DNA of 6,437 bases from Bacillota bacterium (GCA_023409955.1 JAEYQQ010000115.1:1-6437); one strand, 5' to 3'. Counted from the stretch's first letter, positions 1 through 5,650 are shown. Notes: generated from the sequence alone by a model not told the origin. Program-made: numbers and translations.

Positions 1-293
1 TGCCACTTGGGAAGGCTGGTATGAGCAAAAGGCTCCCACAGCTGATTTCCGATACGTAGAATCGTCTTGGAACCGGTGTGGGATTGTTGGTGGAGTCTAT
101 CATCCGTTTCATAAGGAAAAACTGCACCTTGCGCATCCTGCCGCCCAGCGGTGACTCCGCCTTTGGAGGACATAAAAAGCCACACATTGCAGGCCGATAC
201 CACATTGATAAAAAAAGGGGTAAGCCATTGGCTACCTGCAATTTTATAAAAAATCTGACCATTAATATCCACATAAGAGTCCCTGGTAATCAT
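1..293 (-). CDS. 5' part of a conserved protein of unknown function, cut by the left window edge
   Basis: An open minus-strand frame runs from an ATG at 293 off the left edge with no stop, giving 97 residues. A GGAGG site (302-306) sits 8 nt before this ATG. An in-frame ATG at 299 is only 2 nt from the site, so 293 is the better start. The peptide begins MITRDSYVDINGQIFYKIAG and carries the conserved-looking strings FMSSKGGVTAGRQD (residues 40-53), FPYETDDRLH (59-68), HTGSKTILRI (72-81) and LWEPF (85-89). There is no signal peptide and no clear membrane segment. These strings resemble, from memory, the N-termini of large (roughly 1000-residue) hypothetical proteins of Bacteroidetes and Clostridia that are sometimes labelled cellobiose-phosphorylase-like. 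That link is inference and I assign no activity. The upstream gap (294-522) is AT-rich, with -10-like stretches around 437-457 and 336-341 but no good -35. Confidence 0.72.
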   Translation of the reverse strand, partial: MITRDSYVDINGQIFYKIAGSQWLTPFFINVVSACNVWLFMSSKGGVTAGRQDAQGAVFPYETDDRLHQQSHTGSKTILRIGNQLWEPFAHTSLPKW

Positions 294-522
294 CACCATA
301 TCCTCCCGATTCTTCAGTTTTGTTGATGGACTAATATTGTATGAAAATGGATTGGAACGTGTATGTATGGTACTTGCAGTTCATGCTCTGTAATTGTGAA
401 ATGCATCCAATCAAGCAGTAAAGGGCATGGGATCAAATCATATATACTTTATATCTTCTGTATACGCTGGCATATGCTAAGAATGATAACATATTCCATT
501 CATTTCAACAATCGCTATATGC

Positions 523-564
523 AAAAAAAGCCAGCGGGCCGCTTGGTGGTTGCGGCCCGCTGGC
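523..564 (-). terminator. Rho-independent terminator of the UDG-like gene
   Basis: A perfect 13-bp stem (530-542 paired with 552-564) with a 9-nt loop is very GC-rich (GCCAGCGGGCCGC arm). On the minus strand it is followed at once by seven T residues (A run at 523-529). It begins 9 nt after the stop codon at 574. There is no comparable T run on the plus side. Confidence 0.93.
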
Positions 565-573
565 TTGTTATCA

Positions 574-1200
574 TTATTGTTGATCTGCCGGATCCTTCAA
601 TATTTTGACCATACGCTTGATATCGTCTGATATCATAATTCGTTTTGACTTTTCAATCAGTATATTTCCGCCTGTCATGATATAGGAGGGGAAGACCCGA
701 ACGCTGCCATAGAAAAAAGCGCCTTCCCGAATCTTGCAAGTGGATGCGGAAGGAATGACATTTTTTCGTATCCGCTTCTTAGTAATCATGTTGAAGGCTT
801 TTTTGGCCACATCACCCATCAGCATAATCACCTTCAAATTGGGAAACAAGTCAAGCTCCTTCTCCAGCAGGGGTACATGTCTTACAATCTCATCCGTGGG
901 AACCGCATACTGATGTTTGGGTGCTTTCACGGCTGTGGTGATGTATATGCCCATGTCAAGAAGATCCTGGACACCCTGTGCTTGTACATCTGCATCCTGA
1001 AATAGTGCCAGAGATGACTTTACATAATCCGCATCCATGCGCTGGCTGTAAAAGCCCTCCATCTCATCTGCCGAAGGTACTTCGCTGATCATGATACATT
1101 GGATCAGACCAGGGTCCAGCTGCACATCAGGCAGCTGAAGGCTGCTTTCCTCCAACTCTGTTTCCGATAAAAAACGCTGCAGGTATTCTTTGATATTCAT
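574..1200 (-). CDS. Uracil-DNA glycosylase superfamily protein, divergent
   Basis: The predicted 208-residue cytosolic protein has the layout of the uracil-DNA glycosylase superfamily. An early loop, ISEVPSADEMEGFY (residues 39-52), stands where family members have the GExPG-type water-activating motif. Next come a TTAVKAPK strand (88-95), a hydrophobic strand ending in a small-residue turn, VIMLMGDVAKKAF (124-136), and a late loop, VFPSYIMTGGN (169-179), at the place of the uracil-binding HPS motif. Superfamily members excise uracil or other damaged bases from DNA. The usual HPS is FPS here, and only two cysteines (35 and 155) are present, so it lacks the 4Fe-4S set of family 4 and 5 enzymes. 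AGGAG (1208-1212) lies 7 nt before the ATG at 1200. The ATG at 1206 is only 1 nt from it, so I prefer 1200. It appears to be transcribed alone, with its own promoters and terminator. Activity and exact subfamily are uncertain. Confidence 0.8.
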   Translation of the reverse strand: MNIKEYLQRFLSETELEESSLQLPDVQLDPGLIQCIMISEVPSADEMEGFYSQRMDADYVKSSLALFQDADVQAQGVQDLLDMGIYITTAVKAPKHQYAVPTDEIVRHVPLLEKELDLFPNLKVIMLMGDVAKKAFNMITKKRIRKNVIPSASTCKIREGAFFYGSVRVFPSYIMTGGNILIEKSKRIMISDDIKRMVKILKDPADQQ

Positions 1201-1226
1201 CAACATTCTCCTTTTTGCAAAATGAT

Positions 1227-1256
1227 ATCATATGCAATATGACGTCTGTGTGTCAG
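1227..1256 (-). promoter_or_regulatory. Proximal promoter candidate for the UDG-like gene
   Basis: On the minus strand CTGACA (1251-1256) and TATGAT (1227-1232) are separated by 18 nt, close to the sigma-A consensus. Transcription would start near 1220, giving a short leader that still includes the AGGAG ribosome site at 1208-1212. The match is good but was made by eye, and a second, upstream promoter is possible (1366-1387). Confidence 0.5.
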
Positions 1257-1286
1257 GTTTTACCACATGGTTAATGCTTTCGTTTC

Positions 1287-1313
1287 TGCCGGTAAATTGC
1301 CGGTGATTCCGGT
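1287..1313. repeat. Three closely spaced direct repeats, TKCCGGT
   Basis: TGCCGGT occurs at 1287-1293 and 1298-1304, and TTCCGGT at 1307-1313, with start-to-start spacing of 11 and 9 bp, about one helical turn. They lie 31-57 bp upstream of the proximal -35 box of the UDG-like gene, and also inside the leader of a transcript from the distal promoter. Spacing and place would suit a regulator binding one DNA face. No known regulator is recognised and chance is possible. Confidence 0.4.
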
Positions 1314-1365
1314 GTCGGATAGAAAATATCTAGGCTTTAAAGATGTGTTTTATTAGGATACGCTC

Positions 1366-1387
1366 ATAAACCAATTGGTTTATTATA
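1366..1387 (-). promoter_or_regulatory. Extended -10 promoter with an 18-bp palindromic operator candidate
   Basis: ATAAACCAATTGGTTTAT (1366-1383) is a perfect 18-bp palindrome. It overlaps a minus-strand extended -10 element, TGGTATAAT, whose TATAAT is at 1382-1387. The palindrome centre (1374/1375) falls at about the predicted transcription start, a common place for a repressor site. No good -35 is visible at 17 nt (TACCCA, 1405-1410), as is usual for TG-extended promoters. A transcript from here would carry a leader of about 175 nt before the UDG-like gene. The bound regulator is unknown. Confidence 0.5.
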
Positions 1388-1428
1388 CCATAAATCCCTG
1401 CGCTTGGGTATGCGATGCATGGATATCA

Positions 1429-1463
1429 ATAAAAAGAAGGCTTCGCCTATAGGCGACAGCCTT
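1429..1463 (-). terminator. Rho-independent terminator of the desulfurase/TtcA-like operon
   Basis: AAGGCT (1437-1442) pairs with AGCCTT (1458-1463) and the inner TCGCC (1443-1447) with GGCGA (1452-1456), giving 11 bp with one bulged C (1457) and a TATA loop. On the minus strand it runs into a T-rich tract (plus-strand ATAAAAA, 1429-1435). It lies about 90 nt beyond the stop of the TtcA-like gene. Confidence 0.82.
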
Positions 1464-1472
1464 GCAGTTTTA

Positions 1473-1496
1473 CATCATGGTTTTGCAACCGTGATG
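1473..1496. other. Second hairpin in the 3' region of the TtcA-like gene
   Basis: Bases 1473-1482 pair with 1487-1496 over 10 bp, nine canonical pairs in DNA and one T opposite G, around a TTGC loop. On the minus-strand transcript this hairpin lies between the TtcA-like stop codon and the terminator at 1429-1463. It has no T run of its own, so it is more likely an RNA-stabilising 3' structure than a terminator. The rest of 1497-1551 shows nothing recognisable. Confidence 0.45.
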
Positions 1497-1551
1497 CTTA
1501 GATGTCTTGCATATGAAAGCATTCTGAGAGGATTTTCCTTGCATTTACAGT

Positions 1552-2394
1552 CTATTCATCGCTGGCCTGCGCTTGATCAAACTCCTCGTCAAAGGGATGA
1601 AGCACTCCGCCCTTTCTATAGCCGATGACAGTGTCCAGATTGACGTTATGGCAGGAGCGGAAGATGCTCATTTCCACGCCGGGGTGCGCTTTTTCCAGTT
1701 GTGCGATCAACGCTTTTACCTGGGCGCGCTTTCCGCCGCCGCCATCTCCCAGGGCACAGTTTTCGGTAAACCGGCAGGCGCAATTTAAAAATGTCAGGTG
1801 GTTGTAGTTCCGCCAGGCGATGATGTCCTTCTCCCGGATCATATACATGGGTCGGATCAACTCCATGCCGGGGAAGTTCTGGCTCTTAAGCCGCGGCATC
1901 ATGGTTTTCATTTCTGCACCGTAGAGCATGCTCAAAAGAACCGTTTCGATCACATCGTCAAAATGGTGGCCCAGGGCAATTTTGTTGGCGCCCATCATTT
2001 GCGCATTTTTATACAGATGCCCCCGGCGCATTCTTGCACACATGTAGCAGGGATTCTGGTCCATGTTGGCCACGGTATCGAAGATGTCTGTTTCGAATAT
2101 GCGAATGGGCAACCCCATTAGCTCTGCATTTTCCTGGATCAGGCGACGATTCAGTGAATGGTAGCCTGGGTCCATTACCAGAAACGACAGTTCGAAGGGG
2201 ACGCTTCCGTGGCGTTGAATCTCCTGCAGTAATTTGGCCATCAAAAAGGAGTCCTTGCCGCCGGATATGCAGGCCGCTACATGATCCCCCGGCTGGATCA
2301 GCCGATATTCCCGAAGGGCCTTTGTGAAATTGCTAAATAGGGTCTTACGATATTTTGTGATGATACTGCGTTCAATCTTTTGGCTGTTATCCAT
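1552..2394 (-). CDS. ttcA: TtcA-family tRNA 2-thiolation enzyme (PP-loop ATPase)
   Basis: The 280-residue cytosolic protein belongs to the TtcA branch of PP-loop ATPases. TtcA adenylates a tRNA cytidine (C32 in E. coli) and replaces its oxygen with sulfur. The ATP-binding P-loop is SGGKDS (residues 44-49). CYMC (116-119), followed by ARMRRGHLYKNA, matches the family's iron-sulfur CxxC and its basic helix. ALGHHFDDVIET (140-151) is the conserved GHHxDD segment. The later cysteines at 205, 207 and 213 (NCACRFTENC) stand where TtcA has its third cluster ligand. GGAGG (2401-2405) is 6 nt from the ATG. The ATG lies inside the end of the cysteine desulfurase gene (8-nt overlap), so the two are probably translationally coupled, with the desulfurase as the likely sulfur source. 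The target base in this organism is inferred; some Firmicutes relatives may act on other tRNA positions. Confidence 0.88.
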   Translation of the reverse strand: MDNSQKIERSIITKYRKTLFSNFTKALREYRLIQPGDHVAACISGGKDSFLMAKLLQEIQRHGSVPFELSFLVMDPGYHSLNRRLIQENAELMGLPIRIFETDIFDTVANMDQNPCYMCARMRRGHLYKNAQMMGANKIALGHHFDDVIETVLLSMLYGAEMKTMMPRLKSQNFPGMELIRPMYMIREKDIIAWRNYNHLTFLNCACRFTENCALGDGGGGKRAQVKALIAQLEKAHPGVEMSIFRSCHNVNLDTVIGYRKGGVLHPFDEEFDQAQASDE

Positions 2395-3517
2395 GGACTG
2401 CCTCCAAACTGCCGGCGCAATGGCGCAGTTCTGTTAAAAGTTGGTTGATCTCGTTATCTTGAGTTAAGTGGCTGAGGCTAACCCGCACAGTATGCAAGGC
2501 ACGCTTTCGGTCACCTGTCATGGCCAGCACCGGATGCGAAGGCGCGGCAGGAGCGCAGCAGGCAGACTTGGAGGATACGCATATGTTTTTGTCAGAAAGC
2601 CTGGCAATCACGTCTCGGGCACGCATGCCGGCAACGCTGAAATTTAGTATGTAGGGGGAGGCGCTATTTGGGCTGTTGATGGTGACAAAAGGCAATTCAC
2701 CAAGCCCTTCCCGAAGCTGCCAATTGAGGCCTTTCACGTATTCAAGGCGCTGGTCAAGATGAGTCAGCGTTTCGTATAGGGCCACCTCCAACGAGGCTGT
2801 CAGTGAAAGGGCCGGTGTGCCGCTGCGGTAGGGTGTTGCACCGGTGCCCCCGTGCCATAAGGGAGCAAGGCGGATGCCGTTCCTTGCTACCAGCACGCCG
2901 CAGCCGGTGATGCCGTAAAATTTGTGGGCGGATAGGGTATAAAGGTCAGCACAGTTCAGCGCAATTGGCAGCTTGCCCACCGCCTGGGTGGCGTCCACAT
3001 GCAAGCGACAGTTAGGATAAGCTGCCAAGGCTTCCTTAACTAGATTCAAAGGCTGTATGATCCCGGCTTCGCTGTCTACGGCGCAAAGGGATATCAGGAT
3101 GGTGTCGGGGCGAAGCAGGCCTTTCAGGTGATGGATATCCACCCGGCCATCCGGCAGAACCTTCATAAAGTCCAGTTCAAAGCCCTCGGCTTTTAAAGCT
3201 GTCATAGGTGCGGTAACGGATGCGTGCTCCATGGGGCTGGTAATCAGGTGCCGGCCCCTACTTTGATAGGCACGGGCCAGGCCCAATATGGCCAGGTTAT
3301 TGGCCTCGGTGGCACCAGAGGTTATAACAACTTCCTCCGGCTTAGCATAGAGCATTTCGGCAATATGCGCCGTCGCCTCATCCAACCTTTTCTTGGCGTT
3401 TTGACCCATGGCATGGCCGGAGTTGGGATTGGCGCCATATTCTTTTGCAGTCTTGATAAATGCGGAAAGAGCGGCCTCGCAGACCGGTGTATCCGCAGCA
3501 TAATCCAAATAAATCAT
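2387..3517 (-). CDS. Cysteine desulfurase, NifS/IscS class (PLP-dependent)
   Basis: This 376-residue class V aminotransferase-fold enzyme would convert cysteine to alanine and hold the sulfur as a protein persulfide for transfer. It starts MIYLDYAADTP, a typical family N-terminus. TSGATEANN (67-75) binds the PLP phosphate, His98 (MEHAS) would stack on the ring, HVDATQAVGK (173-182) gives the PLP-contacting Asp175 and Gln178, and SAHKFYG (196-202) contains the Schiff-base Lys199. The catalytic cysteine is in SSKSACCAP (315-323), most likely Cys320. The usual NNE(I/T)G segment reads VDSEAG (147-152), a divergence. GGGAG (3525-3529) lies 7 nt before the ATG at 3517. An in-frame ATG at 3538 has no ribosome site, so 3517 is chosen. 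It is the first gene of a two-gene operon with the TtcA-like gene, suggesting service to tRNA thiolation rather than general cluster assembly; no iscU or other Isc/Suf gene is adjacent. Confidence 0.92.
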   Translation of the reverse strand: MIYLDYAADTPVCEAALSAFIKTAKEYGANPNSGHAMGQNAKKRLDEATAHIAEMLYAKPEEVVITSGATEANNLAILGLARAYQSRGRHLITSPMEHASVTAPMTALKAEGFELDFMKVLPDGRVDIHHLKGLLRPDTILISLCAVDSEAGIIQPLNLVKEALAAYPNCRLHVDATQAVGKLPIALNCADLYTLSAHKFYGITGCGVLVARNGIRLAPLWHGGTGATPYRSGTPALSLTASLEVALYETLTHLDQRLEYVKGLNWQLREGLGELPFVTINSPNSASPYILNFSVAGMRARDVIARLSDKNICVSSKSACCAPAAPSHPVLAMTGDRKRALHTVRVSLSHLTQDNEINQLLTELRHCAGSLEAVHG

Positions 3518-3561
3518 TGCATGTCTCCCATGAATCAATAGGCTGGTAAATGGCCCAATCG

Positions 3562-3590
3562 ATTGTAGTATAACAGTCGGGAGAAGTCAA
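3562..3590 (-). promoter_or_regulatory. Sigma-A type promoter of the desulfurase/TtcA-like operon
   Basis: On the minus strand TTGACT (3585-3590) and TACAAT (3562-3567) are separated by exactly 17 nt; each matches five of six consensus bases. Transcription would start near 3555, about 38 nt before the desulfurase ATG. A 10-bp palindrome, CAATCGATTG (3556-3565), overlaps the -10 and the start point. Confidence 0.72.
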
Positions 3591-3601
3591 CAAACCAGAC
3601 A

Positions 3602-3618
3602 TTTGGCGGACGGCCAAA
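3602..3618. promoter_or_regulatory. Inverted repeat upstream of the desulfurase promoter
   Basis: TTTGGC (3602-3607) and GCCAAA (3613-3618) form a perfect 6-bp inverted repeat with a 5-nt spacer, 11 bp upstream of the -35 box. The position fits an activator or repressor site. No known consensus was recognised, and a small repeat of this kind can occur by chance. Confidence 0.35.
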
Positions 3619-3657
3619 GACCATGCTTGGGCTGCAGTTAAGGAACCATGATGCTGC

Positions 3658-3688
3658 AAAAAGCCCGCGGCCAATATAAGACACGGGC
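3658..3688 (-). terminator. Rho-independent terminator of the uxuA-gntR operon
   Basis: GCCCGCG (3663-3669) pairs with CACGGGC (3682-3688) over 7 bp, one of them a G-U pair in the minus-strand RNA, around a 12-nt loop. It runs straight into five T residues on the minus strand (A run at 3658-3662). It begins 19 nt after the stop codon of the GntR gene. Confidence 0.82.
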
Positions 3689-3707
3689 ATTCCAAGTACG
3701 CAGTTTA

Positions 3708-4400
3708 CTATTCCCTTGCGGCCGGTGGAACAAAGTAATCAGGATAACGACTGCGCAGCGCTTGTTCATCGATCTGGTATCGTGATAGATGCTTGTCCAT
3801 CAGCATTTGGGCTGCCTCGGCATCACGCTGCACAATAGCCTCCAATATTGCCTGATGGTCGGTAACGATTTTGGTGTCCTTAACCACTTCCAGCGACATC
3901 ATTCTGACCCGATCAAAGTGAATCTGCACAGTTTGCATCAGATGATACGCCATGGGCTTGCGAGCTATGTCGAAAAGGCATTTGTGAAATTCGTTATCCA
4001 GCTGCATCACCTTGTCCAGTTCCTTGCTTTCCAAATAGATGGCCTGCAGCCTGACATTCCTGATCAGCAGGTTCAGATCGTCGGGCTTTGCCATGCGGCA
4101 TACCAGTTCTACCACGCTCATCTCCAGCATGTGGCGGATATACCTGGCTTCTTCCACCAGTGCATAATCAATCAGTGCAATGGTGCAACCCTTTTGGGGG
4201 TAGACAGTCACCATGTGAATACGTGAAAGCTCGATCAGCGCTTCCCTGACCGGTGTCCGTGATAGCCCCATCTCTTGGGCCAGTTCATTTTCGCTGACCA
4301 TGCTGCCGGGGGCCAGCGCTAAGCGAACGATCCGGTCGGTAAGGACGCGCAAGGCATATTCGCGTCCTGTTTCGCGTACAGGCTGCCGAAATGCGTTCAT
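3708..4400 (-). CDS. GntR-family (FadR/FCD type) transcriptional regulator, probable uronate-operon regulator
   Basis: The 230-residue protein has an N-terminal GntR winged helix-turn-helix (about residues 10-76; key stretch SENELAQEMGLSRTPVREAL, 36-55). An all-helical FCD effector domain (about 85-210) follows. Asp135, His139, His182 and His204 fit the D-x3-H...H...H pattern with which many FCD domains hold a metal ion that helps bind carboxylate effectors. AGGAG (4406-4410) lies 5 nt before the ATG. The gene follows uxuA by 68 nt on the same strand, with a strong hairpin between them and a terminator after it, so it is probably co-transcribed with uxuA. By analogy with UxuR/ExuR-type regulators it likely represses the operon until a uronate intermediate is present. 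The effector is inferred. A fitting operator candidate lies at 5650-5663 next to the uxuA promoter. Confidence 0.9.
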   Translation of the reverse strand: MNAFRQPVRETGREYALRVLTDRIVRLALAPGSMVSENELAQEMGLSRTPVREALIELSRIHMVTVYPQKGCTIALIDYALVEEARYIRHMLEMSVVELVCRMAKPDDLNLLIRNVRLQAIYLESKELDKVMQLDNEFHKCLFDIARKPMAYHLMQTVQIHFDRVRMMSLEVVKDTKIVTDHQAILEAIVQRDAEAAQMLMDKHLSRYQIDEQALRSRYPDYFVPPAARE

Positions 4401-4418
4401 ATAGACTCCTTAGACAGG

Positions 4419-4448
4419 ACGGGCGCGGAGTTTTATGTCCGCACCCGT
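4419..4448. other. Strong intergenic hairpin between uxuA and the GntR gene
   Basis: Bases 4419-4429 pair with 4438-4448 over 11 bp (ten canonical pairs and one wobble) around an 8-nt loop. CAGG (4415-4418) and CCTG (4457-4460) could extend it beyond an internal loop. Neither strand has a T run after it, so it does not look like a normal terminator. In the minus-strand mRNA it ends 8 nt before the GntR ribosome site, suggesting partial attenuation or an mRNA-processing or stability element that sets uxuA:regulator expression. Confidence 0.6.
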
Positions 4449-4468
4449 GTAAAACACCTGTTGCATTT

Positions 4469-5545
4469 TTATTTGGACATCTTGCACACGGCTTCCCATA
4501 AGCCGTTTAAGTACGTTGCGCCCAAGGCCCTGTCATACAAGCCATAGCCGGGACGACCGGTTTCTCCCCAGATCATGCGGCCGTGGTCGGGGCGGATATA
4601 CACATCTGGACATGTATCGTGCACTGCTTTGATGATTTCAAACATGTCCAGATCACCTTCGGAGGATAAGTGGCTGGCCTCACGGAAGCGGCGCGGCCCC
4701 AAATGCTTCACATTCCGGATGTGCAGGCAGCTGATGCGGCCCATTTGACCAAAGTGCCGGATGATGGCCGGGATGTCATTTTTGGGCTCGGAGCCCAAGG
4801 AGCCGGTGCACAGGCAGAGGGTATTGCAAGGCGAATCATTCAGCGCAACAATCTTGTCAAAGCCCCCCAGGTTATGGGCGATGCGCGGCAAGCCGAAGAT
4901 GGGCCAGGCGGGATCGTCCGGGTGACAGGCCATTTTCACGCCGCACTCCTCACAGGTAGGCATAAGGGCATCCAGGAAGTACTTGTAGTTATCCAGCAGT
5001 ATTTCCGGCGTGATGCTTTCATACTGCTTCAGTGTCTTTTCCAGCACTGCCAAGCGCTCAGGCTCCCAGCCGGGCAAAGAGAAGCCTTTGGCATCCTGGG
5101 CGGTTTTGCGCACGATATCCAGGGGCATCATGGTTCCAAGATCCGCCTCATCAAAGTAGAGGCTGTTAGAACCGTCCTCCGGGATGACACGGGCCAGGTC
5201 TGTTCTCAACCAATCGAGTACGGGCATAAAGTTGTACACGATCACCTTCACACCATACTTGGCCAAGTTGCGGATGGTGATTTTATAATTCTCAAGATAA
5301 GCGTCCCGGGTGGGCAAGCCCATTTTGATATCTTCATGGACATTGACACTCTCGATCACATCGCAGTCAAGGCCCGCAGCCTTTACCTGGCTGATGTACG
5401 CCGCAATCTCTTCTTCCGTCCAGACCTCGCCGGCAGCCTTGTAATCAAGAAATCCCATGAGGCCGGACATGCCGGGAATTTGCCGGATTTGCTGCAAGGT
5501 GATGGTGTCGCTTTTTTCGCCGAACCAGCGGAATGTCATTTTCAT
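4469..5545 (-). CDS. uxuA: Mannonate dehydratase UxuA
   Basis: The 358-residue cytosolic TIM-barrel enzyme dehydrates D-mannonate to 2-keto-3-deoxy-D-gluconate in glucuronate breakdown. It is shorter than the E. coli protein (394 residues) and fits the Firmicutes form. Family landmarks are RWFG (6-9), ESVNVHEDIK (65-74), YNFMPVLDWLRTDL (104-117), ACHPDDPAWPIFGLPRI (206-222), CLCTGSLG (244-251), HIRNVKHLGPRRFREASH (275-292) and RPDHGR (318-323). His208, Cys246, His275, Asp320 and His321 correspond to the Mn2+-binding residues described for the streptococcal enzyme, so it should be active. GGAGG (5553-5557) is 7 nt from the ATG at 5545, which favours Met1 over Met3. It is the first gene of an operon with a GntR-FCD regulator. 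The partner genes uxaC, uxuB, kdgK and kdgA are not in the window. Confidence 0.96.
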   Translation of the reverse strand: MKMTFRWFGEKSDTITLQQIRQIPGMSGLMGFLDYKAAGEVWTEEEIAAYISQVKAAGLDCDVIESVNVHEDIKMGLPTRDAYLENYKITIRNLAKYGVKVIVYNFMPVLDWLRTDLARVIPEDGSNSLYFDEADLGTMMPLDIVRKTAQDAKGFSLPGWEPERLAVLEKTLKQYESITPEILLDNYKYFLDALMPTCEECGVKMACHPDDPAWPIFGLPRIAHNLGGFDKIVALNDSPCNTLCLCTGSLGSEPKNDIPAIIRHFGQMGRISCLHIRNVKHLGPRRFREASHLSSEGDLDMFEIIKAVHDTCPDVYIRPDHGRMIWGETGRPGYGLYDRALGATYLNGLWEAVCKMSK

Positions 5546-5558
5546 AGGAGTACCTCCT
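5546..5558 (-). promoter_or_regulatory. uxuA: Self-complementary ribosome-binding site of uxuA
   Basis: In the minus-strand mRNA the Shine-Dalgarno AGGAG can pair with CTCCT, which lies directly before the ATG, across a 3-nt loop (5 bp; plus-strand arms 5546-5550 and 5554-5558). The site itself (AAGGAGG, 7 nt from ATG) is strong, so this small hairpin may moderate translation initiation. Ribosomes or 30S binding may easily melt it. Confidence 0.5.
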
Positions 5559-5621
5559 TGTTATTTGAAGACCTTCGCGGCGCAAGCTTCCCATAGCCAC
5601 ATCCGCATCAATTTTGTAATA

Positions 5622-5650
5622 ATTGTACATTTTTTCAAGTGCTTTGTCTA
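5622..5650 (-). promoter_or_regulatory. Promoter of the uxuA-gntR operon
   Basis: On the minus strand TAGACA (5645-5650) and TACAAT (5622-5627) are 17 nt apart; each matches five of six sigma-A consensus bases. The start would be near 5615, giving a leader of about 70 nt before uxuA. A near-palindrome centred on GTAC (AATTGTACATTT, 5621-5632) overlaps the -10 and could be a further regulator contact. Confidence 0.7.

Noticed and set aside
78..326. Plus-strand open frame of 82 codons at the left edge
   Set aside because: It lies opposite the minus-strand partial gene, which has a proper ribosome site and protein-like motifs; the plus frame has neither.
363..608. Plus-strand open frame of 81 codons over the UDG-gene terminator
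   Set aside because: It reads through a perfect 13-bp terminator hairpin and into the UDG-like gene in the antisense sense, with no ribosome site.
1201..1400. SOS (LexA) box ahead of the UDG-like gene
   Set aside because: No GAAC-N4-GTTC-type or related Gram-positive LexA box is visible in the upstream region.
3518..3538. Upstream ATG (3538) as the desulfurase start
   Set aside because: No Shine-Dalgarno sequence precedes it, whereas GGGAG is 7 nt from the ATG at 3517 and MIYLDYAADTP is a typical family start.
3378..3695. Minus-strand open frame of 105 codons overlapping the desulfurase start and the GntR terminator
   Set aside because: It runs through a terminator and a good promoter and out of frame into the desulfurase gene, with no ribosome site at its start.
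3789..4226. Plus-strand open frame of 145 codons opposite the GntR gene
   Set aside because: Shadow of the regulator gene; His- and Gln-rich translation with no recognisable domain.
4670..5596. Long (308-codon) plus-strand open frame opposite uxuA
   Set aside because: It is antisense to a clearly recognised mannonate dehydratase, has no suitable ribosome site, and its translation shows no family motifs.
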